Numbered from the stretch's first letter, positions 17,665 through 26,867 are shown. The stretch is 64,000 bases of DNA from Desulfobacteraceae bacterium (GCA_011389935.1 JAABTJ010000008.1:1-64000); one strand, 5' to 3'. A program made the numbers and translations. Notes: generated by a model from the letters alone, not told the origin.

Positions 17665-18783
17665 ATGCCGGGGCGTTCTACCCGGCCGGAGCAAGCCCGC
17701 GTGAAGACCGCTCACTGCAAATACCTGTACAGCGCTGACGACATGCCGCAACTCGAAGATCGCAGCGTCGACCTGGTCGTGACCTCGCCGCCGTATCCTA
17801 TGATCGAAATGTGGGATGAATGCTTTGCCCGGCAGGATGGCCGGATTGCCCGCGCCCTTGGCAGGTGTGACGGATGGAAGGCCTTTTCTCTCATGCACGG
17901 GGTGCTGGACGGCGTCTGGGACGAAATGGGGCGCGTATTGAAACCGGGGGGGTTCGTCTGCATCAATATCGGGGATGCGGTCCGGAAAATGGGGGATGAC
18001 TTCGGGTTGTTTACCAATCATGCCCGTATTGTCAGTGCCATGGTCAAAAGGGGGATGACGCCGCTTCCCTGCATCCTGTGGCGCAAGCAGACCAACGCCC
18101 CCAACAAGTTCATGGGCTCCGGCATGCTTCCGGCAGGCGCCTACGTTACCCTGGAGCATGAATATATCCTGATTTTCCGGAAAGGGGGCAAGCGCACGTT
18201 CGAAACGGCCGGCCAGCGACGGGTGCGGCGGGAAAGCGCTATCTTCTGGGAAGAGCGGAATCACTGGTATTCCGATATCTGGTACGACCTGAAAGGCGCA
18301 CGACAGCGGCTTGCGGACGGCAGCGTGCGAAAGCGCAGCGGGGCATTCCCCTTTGAGGTGCCATACCGGCTCATCAACATGTATTCCGTGACCGGAGACA
18401 GGGTGCTCGATCCGTTCTCGGGCATCGGGACCACGATGTTTGCCGCCATGACAAGCGGGCGAAGCAGCGTAACCTTCGAGATCGAAGCGGCGTTCGAACC
18501 GGTCCTCCCGGCGGAAGCGGGCAGAACAGAAGACATCAAAAGTTTTTCAAACCGGTGGATGCAATCGCGGATCGACCGCCACTGCTTGTTTGTCGAAGAA
18601 CGCGCCCGGGCCGGCAGGCCGATCCGATACATCAACCGCAATTACGGATTTCCGGTGGTCACCCGGCAGGAAACCGATCTTTTTTTGCGCCCCCTTGCGG
18701 AGGTCCGGACAAACGGCAACGGCCATATTACAATAGAATATGCCGATTTGCCTTTTCGGCAAACCCCAAACCCTTTTAAATAG
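17665..18783 (+). CDS. Orphan site-specific DNA methyltransferase (beta class, N4-cytosine-like)
   Basis: Transfers a methyl group from S-adenosylmethionine to a base in DNA. The catalytic motif IV is TSPPY (40-44), the form usual for N4-cytosine enzymes, and it comes before the cofactor motif I DPFSGIGTT (249-257), so the order is that of the beta class (PF01555). The target-recognition region would be residues about 110-215. The last 115 residues extend past the usual methylase core. No restriction endonuclease or specificity subunit gene lies nearby, so it is an orphan. Start ATG 17665; a TTG two codons upstream is also possible. Length 372 residues. Confidence 0.85.
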   Translation: MPGRSTRPEQARVKTAHCKYLYSADDMPQLEDRSVDLVVTSPPYPMIEMWDECFARQDGRIARALGRCDGWKAFSLMHGVLDGVWDEMGRVLKPGGFVCINIGDAVRKMGDDFGLFTNHARIVSAMVKRGMTPLPCILWRKQTNAPNKFMGSGMLPAGAYVTLEHEYILIFRKGGKRTFETAGQRRVRRESAIFWEERNHWYSDIWYDLKGARQRLADGSVRKRSGAFPFEVPYRLINMYSVTGDRVLDPFSGIGTTMFAAMTSGRSSVTFEIEAAFEPVLPAEAGRTEDIKSFSNRWMQSRIDRHCLFVEERARAGRPIRYINRNYGFPVVTRQETDLFLRPLAEVRTNGNGHITIEYADLPFRQTPNPFK

Positions 18784-18797
18784 ATGATCCATACGCC

Positions 18798-20129
18798 ATG
18801 AATGTCATCTTTTTTGTCATTGTCGCAGTTGCCTTTCTTTTTTCCGCTTTTCATCAGCTGACGGGCGATTTTGGCGCGGAAGGAGCGACGCCCGTTGATC
18901 AGTTGTCCCGGGCGATCGTGGATTCGGCCGGTGGCGCTGTTGAGCTGGCTATCGGGCTTATCGGTGTGATGACCCTGTTTCTGGGCTTGATGAAAATCGC
19001 GGAAGCCGGCGGCCTGCTCCGGGTGCTGTCGCGGTTGATCCGCCCCCTGATGGTAAGGCTCTTCCCCGATGTGCCGCCGGATCACCCGGCAATGGGTGCC
19101 ATGATCCTGAATATGTCCGCAAATGCGCTTGGTCTGGGAAATGCAGCGACCCCTTTCGGCATACGAGCCATGCAGGAGCTCGACCGGCTCAATTCCGAAA
19201 AAGGGACCGCCACGAACGCCATGGCCCTGTTTCTTGCCATCAACACGTCGAGCATCACCCTGCTGCCGACCGGGGTAATTGCGCTCCGGGCTGCGGCCGG
19301 GTCCGCCGATCCGGCCGGCATACTGCCGACCACGCTGTTTGCCACCATGGGCTCCACCATTATCGGTATTGCGGCGGCTAAGGTGTACCAGCGTTTTTCC
19401 GCTGCGCCTCCTTTACCCGTAAAACCAACTGCAGGGAGCGACGGCCGGGATACCGATGGTTTCGCCGGGCAAACGGGGATCGGCGGCAATGATGAGGAAA
19501 ACCGGGAGCTCTGCGACGATGCCGGTATCGGGTATCCGCCATGGGTCAGTATGACGGCCATTGTTGCCCTGGTGTTGATGATCCCTCTGATGATCATCTA
19601 CGGGGACATCGTCGCCCCCTGGATCATCCCGTCCCTGGTGGTGGGGTTTCTTGCTTTCGGCCTGGTCAAAAAAATCCGGATATACGAGGTTTTCGTGGAA
19701 GGGGCAAAAGAGGGGTTCCAGGTGGCCATACGCATCATCCCCTACCTGGTGGCGATACTGGTGGCGGTCGGGATGTTCCGGGCAAGCGGCGCCCTGGAGG
19801 CCATGGTGGGCGCCCTGGGTCGATGGACCACCCTGATCGGGCTGCCTGCGGAAGCGTTGCCCATGGCCCTTCTGCGCCCGCTATCGGGGTCGGGCGCATA
19901 CGGTATACTGGCTTCGATCATCAACGATCCGCTGATCGGTCCGGACAGTTATACCGGGTACCTGGTCAGCACCCTGCAGGGATCCACGGAAACCACTTTT
20001 TACGTGCTGGCCGTCTACTTCGGTGCGGTGTCGGTCCGCAGGGTCCGGCATACCCTTGCCGCAGCCCTGACAGCAGACGTTGCCGGGGTCATGTTCGCGG
20101 TCATTGCGTGCACACTGTTTTTGAGATAG
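18798..20129 (+). CDS. Fused SpmA-SpmB (nucleoside recognition/Gate domain) membrane protein
   Basis: A 443-residue membrane protein whose first half matches spore maturation protein A (NMSANALGLGNAATPFGI, then LPTGVIALR) and whose second half matches SpmB (RIIPYLVAILVAVGMFRASGA and STETTFYVLAVYFGAV). Each half contains a Gate/nucleoside-recognition domain with several membrane helices. A hydrophilic linker of about 40 residues (near 205-245, rich in Gly and Asp) joins them. In spore formers the two are separate and act in spore dehydration. Fused forms occur in Gram-negative bacteria that do not sporulate, where their transport role is unknown. It lies 14 bases after the methyltransferase gene. 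Confidence 0.9.
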   Translation: MNVIFFVIVAVAFLFSAFHQLTGDFGAEGATPVDQLSRAIVDSAGGAVELAIGLIGVMTLFLGLMKIAEAGGLLRVLSRLIRPLMVRLFPDVPPDHPAMGAMILNMSANALGLGNAATPFGIRAMQELDRLNSEKGTATNAMALFLAINTSSITLLPTGVIALRAAAGSADPAGILPTTLFATMGSTIIGIAAAKVYQRFSAAPPLPVKPTAGSDGRDTDGFAGQTGIGGNDEENRELCDDAGIGYPPWVSMTAIVALVLMIPLMIIYGDIVAPWIIPSLVVGFLAFGLVKKIRIYEVFVEGAKEGFQVAIRIIPYLVAILVAVGMFRASGALEAMVGALGRWTTLIGLPAEALPMALLRPLSGSGAYGILASIINDPLIGPDSYTGYLVSTLQGSTETTFYVLAVYFGAVSVRRVRHTLAAALTADVAGVMFAVIACTLFLR

Positions 20130-20190
20130 TTTCTGGCGTGGGTAACCCGGCCGATGCCAATCAGGTCGGAAGCAAAGGAGAAGAAAACCA

Positions 20191-21255
20191 ATGGCGCAAC
20201 CGGAAAAAATTTCAAAAAAATATGGGATGTCACCTGGCTCGCTGGTGTATACCGGGGAAAAAAGCGGTTCGGAACCGGTGGTCATAACGCTTATCGACTA
20301 CAATGCGGATACACTTGTGGAAAAATCCGGTATATCGCTTGCGGATTGCCAGGCCTATATCAACCGCGACTCGGTGAGCTGGATTGATATTTCCGGCGTG
20401 CACAACCTGGAAATTATCGGACAGCTTGGGAGAATGTTTGCCCTTCACCCGCTTTTGCTTGAAGATGTGTTAAATACCGAAGGGCGGCCCAAAATAGACG
20501 ATTATGACGATTACCTTTTCATGGTCCTCAAGATGATCGATTACCAGCCGGATGTTCAGGTGATCGATCATGAGCATGTCTGTCTGATTATGCGCAAGGG
20601 GCTGGTCATATCCCTTCAGGAGCACGAGGGGGATGTTTTCGGGCCGGTACGGGAACGCATCCGCAAGGGCAAAGGGCGCATCCGCAAGTCCGGCGCGGAT
20701 TACCTGGCGTACGCGCTTATGGATATCATCGTGGATCATTACTTCCGGGTGCTCGAGGATCTCGGGGGAAGAATCGAGGAGTTCCAGGATGCGGTGCTTT
20801 CCGACCCGGAACCGTCCATCCTGGAGGCGGTTCACGGAATGAAACGGCAGGTGATCTACATCCGGAAATCGGTATGGCCTGTCCGGGAGATCGCCGCCGC
20901 CCTTTTGCGGAGTGAATCCGACCTGATTACCAAAGAGACGCAGCTTTACCTGAGAGACGTTTACGATCATACGATTCAGGTAGTAGAAACCGTTGAAATG
21001 TTTAGAGAAATGCTGGCAAGTGTTCTGGATATATACCTTTCCAGCGTCAACAACCGGATGAGCGAAGTAATGAAAGTGCTCACCGTCATCGCCACGATAT
21101 TTATTCCCTTGACGTTTCTTGCCGGCGTATATGGCATGAATTTCGAGCATATGCCGGAGCTCCAGTGGCGGTTGGCATACCCGGCGGTATGGGCGGTTTT
21201 CATCGTTGCGGCGCTGGGCATGACCGCCTGGTTCAAGTATAGAAAATGGCTATAA
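20191..21255 (+). CDS. corA: CorA-family magnesium/cobalt transporter
   Basis: A homopentameric channel that imports Mg2+ (also Co2+ or Ni2+). The 354-residue protein has the large soluble alpha/beta domain, the long stalk helix (about residues 205-290), and two C-terminal membrane helices with the selectivity motif YGMNFEHMPE between them (GMN at 315-317). It ends in the expected basic tail KYRKWL. The start ATG follows an AAAGGAGAAG ribosome site. It is 61 bases after the SpmAB gene. I see no Mg-sensing riboswitch in the short leader. Confidence 0.94.
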   Translation: MAQPEKISKKYGMSPGSLVYTGEKSGSEPVVITLIDYNADTLVEKSGISLADCQAYINRDSVSWIDISGVHNLEIIGQLGRMFALHPLLLEDVLNTEGRPKIDDYDDYLFMVLKMIDYQPDVQVIDHEHVCLIMRKGLVISLQEHEGDVFGPVRERIRKGKGRIRKSGADYLAYALMDIIVDHYFRVLEDLGGRIEEFQDAVLSDPEPSILEAVHGMKRQVIYIRKSVWPVREIAAALLRSESDLITKETQLYLRDVYDHTIQVVETVEMFREMLASVLDIYLSSVNNRMSEVMKVLTVIATIFIPLTFLAGVYGMNFEHMPELQWRLAYPAVWAVFIVAALGMTAWFKYRKWL

Positions 21256-21456
21256 AAATCAGGTTGTTCGCCTTCCCGACGACGACCATCTACCTGGCCC
21301 AGGATGACAGAACGCCCCTGAATATTACTGTTTCGGAGAGTGGCCGGGAAGCGTCTCCGGAGAAAAGACCGGGTGTTGATCCGTAAGCAGGCCTATGCTA
21401 CTTTTTGCCAATGTTTCGATTGTTACCGGAAATGGAAAAGAGCACGGAGGTTTTCG

Positions 21457-21660
21457 ATGGAATGCATTAAGGAAAAGAACCTGGAAAAATGCAATTGTAC
21501 CTATGAACCATGCGACAGAAAGGGGCGCTGCTGTGATTGCCTTGCGTACCACCTCAAGAGCCGACAGCTGCCGGCATGCGTATTTCCTGCCGATGCGGAA
21601 GCCACCTATGACCGGTCCTTCAGGCATTTCGCCCGTCTTGTTCAGAACGGACGCGTTTGA
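21457..21660 (+). CDS. Small cysteine-rich protein (DUF6485-like)
   Basis: A 67-residue soluble protein with nine cysteines in a tight pattern: MECIKEKNLEKCNC, EPCDRKGRCCDC and LPACVF. I associate this arrangement with DUF6485, a small family of anaerobic bacteria that probably binds a metal or an iron-sulfur centre; its function is unknown to me. The start at 21457 is set by GGAGG at 21446-21450; a longer in-frame reading from 21340 lacks a ribosome site and conservation. Monocistronic between corA and repeat element B. Confidence 0.75.
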   Translation: MECIKEKNLEKCNCTYEPCDRKGRCCDCLAYHLKSRQLPACVFPADAEATYDRSFRHFARLVQNGRV

Positions 21661-21716
21661 AATTCGACAATCGCGGATGTATGTTTACACTATAAAAAAG
21701 GGCTTGTTAAATGTAT

Positions 21717-21862
21717 TAGAACCCATCTCAACATTCAGATCTCAGTTCAAGATCGCGGCGGCGTCTTGTTTCAAACCGCAGACAACCTCGCGTATTTCGA
21801 GGATTTGAAATAAGACGCCAACAAAGATATTGGGCCGAAAGATAATTTTGAGATCGGTTCTA
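21717..21862. repeat. MITE-like palindromic repeat, family B, copy 1
   Basis: A 146-base element with inverted ends: TAGAACCCATCTCAA at the left and TTGAGATCGGTTCTA at the right. An inner inverted pair GGCGTCTT/AAGACGCC frames a central stem. Its reverse complement matches 43489-43635 closely (same ends, the GATCGCGGCGGCGTCTT and AAGATATTGGGCCGAAAG segments). TA at both tips could be the duplicated target, as left by Tc1/mariner or IS630-type transposition. No coding content. Confidence 0.85.
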
Positions 21863-21909
21863 CAAAGATTCGACCGTATCCTGCCGGTTCAGGGAAAGTC
21901 AGGTGTACC

Positions 21910-23703
21910 ATGCCACAATACAAAAATATCCTGCTGGTATACCCGGAAGTGCCGGGAAATACCTACTGGAGCTACCGATACGCCTTGAAATTCATCAACA
22001 AGAAAAGCGCTATGCCCCCGCTGGGGCTCATCTCCATTGCCGCGCTTTTTCCAGAAGGGTATGATCTGAAGCTGGTGGATCTCAATGTGCGCTGCCTTGA
22101 AGATGATGATATCCTCTGGGCGGACGCGGTGTTCATCTCCGCCATGATCGTTCAGAAAGAATCCATGGAAGCGGTTGTTCAACGATGCCGTTCCTTTGGC
22201 AGGACCGTCGTCGCGGGTGGTCCTTACGTGACCAACAGCCATGAGGAAATCCGCGGGGTTGATCATCTCCTGCTGGGGGAGGTGGACCACACGTTTTCCG
22301 ATTTTCTGCAGGAGATGGAAAACGGTACGGCAGAAAGCATATATGCCATGCCTGCGCACCCCGACATTTCCCGCCTCCCCGTTCCCCGGTTCGACCTGCT
22401 GGAGATGGACGCCTACGGCTCAATGGCCGTCCAGTATTCGCGGGGATGCCCCTTTCACTGTGAATTTTGCGACATCTGGACCGTGTACGGAAATACCCCC
22501 CGCCTGAAGACGGCAGAGACCCTGGTGGCGGAAATCGATGCGCTGTACCGGCTGGGATGGGAAGGGGCTGTGTTTATGGTCGATGATAATTTCATTGGCA
22601 ACAAGCGTCGGGTGAAGCATGAACTGCTTCCCGCCCTCAAGGCCTGGCAGGAAAAGCACGGGTATCCTTTTCATTTTTTCACCGAGGCGAGCATCAACCT
22701 GGCCGATGATGAAACGCTCCTTTCGGGTATGCGGGAAGCCGGGTTCAACGAGGTCTTTATCGGCATTGAAACGCCCAGCAGGGAAGGGCTTGCGGAGACG
22801 GGGAAAAGCCAGAACCTGAAAACCGATATGGAGAAATCGGTAAGAAAGATACAGCGGCATGGCATAGAGGTCCTGGCCGGCTTTATCATCGGTTTTGACA
22901 GCGACCCGCCGGACATATTCGACAGGCAGATCGATTTTATCCAGAAAAACGCCATCCCCAAGGCCATGATCGGCCTGCTGACCGCGCTTCCGGGGACCCG
23001 CCTTTTTCAGCGGCTCGAACGGGAAGGCCGCCTGCTTTCTTCCCCTGCGGGGAACAACACCCACGCTTTGAACACCAATTTTGTCACCACGATGGACCCG
23101 CAGGTCATCCGGCAGGGGTATAAAAAGCTGCTGGGTTACCTCTACGACCGTCGGATGAAAAATTATTTCGCCCGGTGCGCCAGCCTTCTGGATACCATCG
23201 AATTCCGGAATTTTTACCAGAGAAAAATCCGTTTTGCTGAGGTTAAGGTTTTTTTCAAGTCTATTATCCGCCAGCCGTTCACGCCCTACGGGTTCCAGTA
23301 TATCAAATTTATCATCCGCAATCTCTTCAAAAACCGGGACTTGTTCGCCGAGGTGGTGACCCTTTCCGTGTGCGGCCATCACTTTCATAAGATCACCCGG
23401 CTGGCGTTGAAGAAAGATAAAATAGAATCTTTGCTCGAGGAGAAAAACCGGTATTTTTCAGAACTTGTTACCCAATACTCCGCCGCCTTGAAGATCAATT
23501 CCGAAAAGCGGCTCAAGTATGTGAACCGGCTCTGGAAAAAGCGCATCCGGCTTCTGCGGCAGATGCACGCGAAGATTAACCGGTTGAACAAGGACTTCCG
23601 GACGGATCTCAACCGGCGATACCTCGAGATATCCATCCATATGCGGGATCAGATGATCCGGTTCGAAACCATTGCTTTGATGAAAGACACTCCGCAGGAG
23701 TAA
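21910..23703 (+). CDS. B12-binding-domain radical SAM protein with DUF4070-like C-terminus
   Basis: A cobalamin-dependent radical SAM enzyme of 597 residues. An N-terminal B12-binding Rossmann domain (about 1-145; IYPEVPG-like start, PPLGLISIAALFP, GGPYVTNSHEE) is followed by the radical SAM barrel with the 4Fe-4S motif CPFHCEFC (C180, C184, C187), the GxIxGxE-type phrase EVFIGIETPSREGL and a C-terminal region like DUF4070 (about 390-500) that ends in basic coiled helices. Such enzymes methylate or rearrange unactivated carbons in lipids, cofactors or natural products. The substrate cannot be deduced. The gene stands between repeat B and a MaoC gene. Confidence 0.9.
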   Translation: MPQYKNILLVYPEVPGNTYWSYRYALKFINKKSAMPPLGLISIAALFPEGYDLKLVDLNVRCLEDDDILWADAVFISAMIVQKESMEAVVQRCRSFGRTVVAGGPYVTNSHEEIRGVDHLLLGEVDHTFSDFLQEMENGTAESIYAMPAHPDISRLPVPRFDLLEMDAYGSMAVQYSRGCPFHCEFCDIWTVYGNTPRLKTAETLVAEIDALYRLGWEGAVFMVDDNFIGNKRRVKHELLPALKAWQEKHGYPFHFFTEASINLADDETLLSGMREAGFNEVFIGIETPSREGLAETGKSQNLKTDMEKSVRKIQRHGIEVLAGFIIGFDSDPPDIFDRQIDFIQKNAIPKAMIGLLTALPGTRLFQRLEREGRLLSSPAGNNTHALNTNFVTTMDPQVIRQGYKKLLGYLYDRRMKNYFARCASLLDTIEFRNFYQRKIRFAEVKVFFKSIIRQPFTPYGFQYIKFIIRNLFKNRDLFAEVVTLSVCGHHFHKITRLALKKDKIESLLEEKNRYFSELVTQYSAALKINSEKRLKYVNRLWKKRIRLLRQMHAKINRLNKDFRTDLNRRYLEISIHMRDQMIRFETIALMKDTPQE

Positions 23704-23770
23704 TGCCCGTTGAAGGATGTGCAAGAGGCACCTCTCCCCCCTTTTATCCATTCAGAAAGGACGAACAGAA

Positions 23771-24238
23771 ATGGCTCGTATACTGCCATTGCGCGACATT
23801 GAAAAGCTCGTTGGGAGCGAAGCAGGCAAAAGCGCCTGGTTCCTGATCGATCAGGAGCGGGTCAACCGTTTTGCCGACTGCACCGAAGATCATCAGTGGA
23901 TCCACGTAGATGAGAAAAAGGCGGCAAACGGACCTTTTGGCGGAACCATCGCCCACGGGTTTTTAACATTGTCCCTGATTCCCTACTTCACAAGCGAGGT
24001 GGGGGTCGTTCCCGAGGGGGTCGCCATGACCATTAATTACGGGTTGAACAGGGTTCGCCTGTTGAACCCGGTGCCGGTTGGGACCCGGATACGTGATGTC
24101 ATGGTGATCAGCGATGTCGTGAAAAAAGGGGAGGGGCGCGTACTGGTCACTACCACCCATACCCTTGAGATCGAGGGGCAGGAAAAACCGGCCTGCGTAG
24201 CAGAAGCCCTGATGATGTTCATGCTGGAGCAGGCGTAA
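23771..24238 (+). CDS. MaoC-family (R)-hydratase/dehydratase
   Basis: Hot-dog-fold enzyme of 155 residues that should hydrate enoyl-CoA or a similar thioester. The catalytic Asp/His phrase of the family is seen as FADCTEDHQWIHVDEKKA, with GGTIAHGFLTLSLIPYF and NYGLNRVRLLNPVPVGTRIR following. The start ATG 23771 has an AAAGGA site upstream; the longer reading from 23717 has no such signal. It follows the radical SAM gene by 67 bases and converges with the SLC13 permease gene. A role in fatty-acid or polyhydroxyalkanoate metabolism is likely but not fixed. Confidence 0.9.
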   Translation: MARILPLRDIEKLVGSEAGKSAWFLIDQERVNRFADCTEDHQWIHVDEKKAANGPFGGTIAHGFLTLSLIPYFTSEVGVVPEGVAMTINYGLNRVRLLNPVPVGTRIRDVMVISDVVKKGEGRVLVTTTHTLEIEGQEKPACVAEALMMFMLEQA

Positions 24239-24268
24239 GGCGTCGCGGCGGCCGTGTCGGAATTTGAA

Positions 24269-26638
24269 TCAGGGCGCCAAGGGCCAGAAAAATGGTATTG
24301 CCAGCATAAGAACGGCAAGAATCAGGAGGGTCAGGGGGAGCCCCGTTTTCATGTAATCCTTGAATCCATAACCGCCGGGGCCCATGACCATGAGCTTTGT
24401 CGGGTGGGACAGGGGGGTGATGAAACTGGCGGAGGCGGCCATTGATGTCGCCATCATCAGGCTGTGGGGGGATATTCCCATGGTTGCGGCGGTATTCAGG
24501 GCAACCGGTGCCATGAGCACCACCACCGCAGGGATGGGAATGACGCAGGTTGCAGTCATGGTAAGGAGGATGAGGCCCAGCAGTATTGCCCCCGGCCCGA
24601 ACGATCCGGCCAGTGAGACGGCCCCTTGTGCGACCATCATGGCTGCGCCGGTCTGTTCCATGGCGGCTCCCAGCGGGAGAAGGCCCGCTATGAGAAAGAC
24701 CGCCTTCCATTCGATATGCCGGTAGGCTTCCTCCATACTCAGGCATCCGGTAGCAATCATCATGCCCGCACCGGCTACCGCCGCAATATAAATGGGCACC
24801 CACCCCATTACAACACAAAACAGGATTGCCGCCATAATCGATATGGAAATCGGCATTTTTTCGGTTCGGGGCTTTTCCTGGGCAAGGCGGCTTAAAACAA
24901 TAAAATTCGGCTCGCTTCCGAGCAGCTGCAGTTTTTTGACCGGACCAAAAAGCAGTATCGCATCGCCAAACGCAAGTTTCATGTCCTTGAGATTGGAGCG
25001 GTATGCGCTCCCCCGCCGCCACAGGGCCAGCGCAATCAGGCCGTATTTCTCCCGGAAGTTGAGCTGCCGGAGCGTTTTCCCCTCAATGGTAGCACCCGGG
25101 GCGAGAATCGCTTCAACAAAACCGATGTCGCTGGAAAGGAGCGACATCATGTCGGAGTGGCCCGTTTTTTCGTAAACCTGAAGGTTTTTTATCCCCGTAA
25201 GCAGCCGGAGAAAAGACAGGTCCATCGCCGTTATGATCCGGTCCCCGCCCGCCAGGACGTCCGAATGACCGGGCAACAGAATGGTTTTCCCTTCCCGTAT
25301 GATTCCCAGGATGCGGCTTTCCAAAAAAGCTTCGCCCACAAGACTTTCCGATATGGTTTTGCCGGCCAGGTCTGAATGCTCGGGCACTTCGATAAGCATC
25401 AGTTCATCATAAATTTCATAGGTGTCTGCCGCTTCGGCAGGATCGAGATACCTCAAACCGGTTATCTCCCGGCTGGCTTCCATCTTCCCGAGCTGTTCTT
25501 TTTTGCCGGCCAGAAGAAGGAACTCGCCGCCGGACAGGACCATGCTGCGGAGATTGGTTCGATGCACCCGGCCATTTATGCGTATTGCCAGCACCTTCGC
25601 ATTGCTGGCGGCGTCAAACTGCATTGCTTCCAGGGTGCTTCCCGCAAGGTGGGAGCCCTCTGCCACGATTGCCTCGCAAAAGCGGATATCGGCCAGGTAA
25701 GAATCCTCCAGGCCGTATCCTGTTTTTTCAAAATTCATTTTCAGCAGGCGCTTCAGGCCCTCCATGTTTTCCGTGCGACCTTCGACGGTTAACAAATCCC
25801 CGGGCTGCAGCGTTTCTTCCGGGCCGGGAGGCATAATGCTCTTGCCATGCCGCGTGATGCATATGACGTTCCATCCAAGGATCGATCCCAGGCGGATCGC
25901 GGCAAGGGTTTTCCCCGAAAGGACAGATGGGGATGGCACGCGTACATGAAAGAGCCGCTTTTCAATGCCGTAGGTGCTTTGCCAGTCTGCGCTTTTGTTC
26001 GATTGTGGATGCTGGGCGGCGATATTTCGTTCGGGCAGCAGGTGCCGTCCGGCAAGCGCCATGAAAAGGATGCCGGTCAGCATCATGATCAGGCCGACCG
26101 GCGTGAAGTCGAAAAAGGAAAATGGTTCAAGGCCGTTTTCTCTGAGCGCTTCCGTGACAAGAAGATTGGACGGCTTTCCGATCAGGGTGGTCGTGCTCCC
26201 CAAAAGCGAGCCGTAGGCAAGGGGGATTAACAGCCTGGAGGGGGCTATGCCGGTATTCCGGGCGATATCCATGACAACCGGCAGCATTAGCGCTACCACG
26301 GCAATGTTGTTTACGATCGCCGAGAGGAGGCCGGCAGTGGCCATGATCACCACGATCATGGCAATTTCATGGGATCCCGCAATTCTGTGAACAAGTCTTC
26401 CGATAACGCTTGCGACGCCGGTGTGCGCCAGACCCCCCGAAAGGATAAACACCGACCATATGGTGACTACCGCAGGGTTGCTGAAACCGGAAAGCGCTTC
26501 CAGCGGGGGGAGCAGACCGGTAAGCGCGACGGCGCCCAGGACCAGGAGTCCGGTAACCTCCATGGGAATCCACCCCGTTATCAAAAACGCCGTGGATACG
26601 ATAAGAATTAAAAAAACCAGTAGAATGTCAGGGCTCAT
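24269..26638 (-). CDS. SLC13 (DASS)-family permease with four tandem RCK_C domains
   Basis: Inner-membrane sodium/anion symporter, 789 residues, probably for sulfate, dicarboxylates or similar anions. The N-terminal membrane half (about 1-200; GFSNPAVVTIWSVFILSGGL, IVNNIAVVALMLPV) and C-terminal half (about 595-789; TCVIPIPAVVVLMAPV, SFITPLSHPTKLMVMGPGGY) are split by a soluble insert with four RCK_C/TrkA-C repeats (about 228-298, 316-386, 408-478, 505-572). Each contains the sequence (S/A)GKTL or AGSTL followed by a beta-rich stretch. RCK_C domains bind ligands that gate transport. Most relatives have two, so four is unusual. I start at ATG 26638 (MSPDILLVF); the open frame runs 42 codons further upstream. 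Confidence 0.9.
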   Translation of the reverse strand: MSPDILLVFLILIVSTAFLITGWIPMEVTGLLVLGAVALTGLLPPLEALSGFSNPAVVTIWSVFILSGGLAHTGVASVIGRLVHRIAGSHEIAMIVVIMATAGLLSAIVNNIAVVALMLPVVMDIARNTGIAPSRLLIPLAYGSLLGSTTTLIGKPSNLLVTEALRENGLEPFSFFDFTPVGLIMMLTGILFMALAGRHLLPERNIAAQHPQSNKSADWQSTYGIEKRLFHVRVPSPSVLSGKTLAAIRLGSILGWNVICITRHGKSIMPPGPEETLQPGDLLTVEGRTENMEGLKRLLKMNFEKTGYGLEDSYLADIRFCEAIVAEGSHLAGSTLEAMQFDAASNAKVLAIRINGRVHRTNLRSMVLSGGEFLLLAGKKEQLGKMEASREITGLRYLDPAEAADTYEIYDELMLIEVPEHSDLAGKTISESLVGEAFLESRILGIIREGKTILLPGHSDVLAGGDRIITAMDLSFLRLLTGIKNLQVYEKTGHSDMMSLLSSDIGFVEAILAPGATIEGKTLRQLNFREKYGLIALALWRRGSAYRSNLKDMKLAFGDAILLFGPVKKLQLLGSEPNFIVLSRLAQEKPRTEKMPISISIMAAILFCVVMGWVPIYIAAVAGAGMMIATGCLSMEEAYRHIEWKAVFLIAGLLPLGAAMEQTGAAMMVAQGAVSLAGSFGPGAILLGLILLTMTATCVIPIPAVVVLMAPVALNTAATMGISPHSLMMATSMAASASFITPLSHPTKLMVMGPGGYGFKDYMKTGLPLTLLILAVLMLAIPFFWPLAP

Positions 26639-26867
26639 GTCAAAAACAATAAAATTCCGGCTTGCTTCGAGCTGCGTGGTTTTGTGTCGCCGACCCCGTA
26701 TTGAGGCCGCAGCGGGGTTTGTGCCTGTTTGATAAACTATATCCGTAAAAAACATATCATGCAAAATAATTGCACGATCCCTGTCAAGCTGCTACGTTGA
26801 TTCGCAGGGCTCTTGCGGCCGCCGGAGAATGTTGGCATGCGAATCGAAAAAAGAATGGGGGTGCCTG

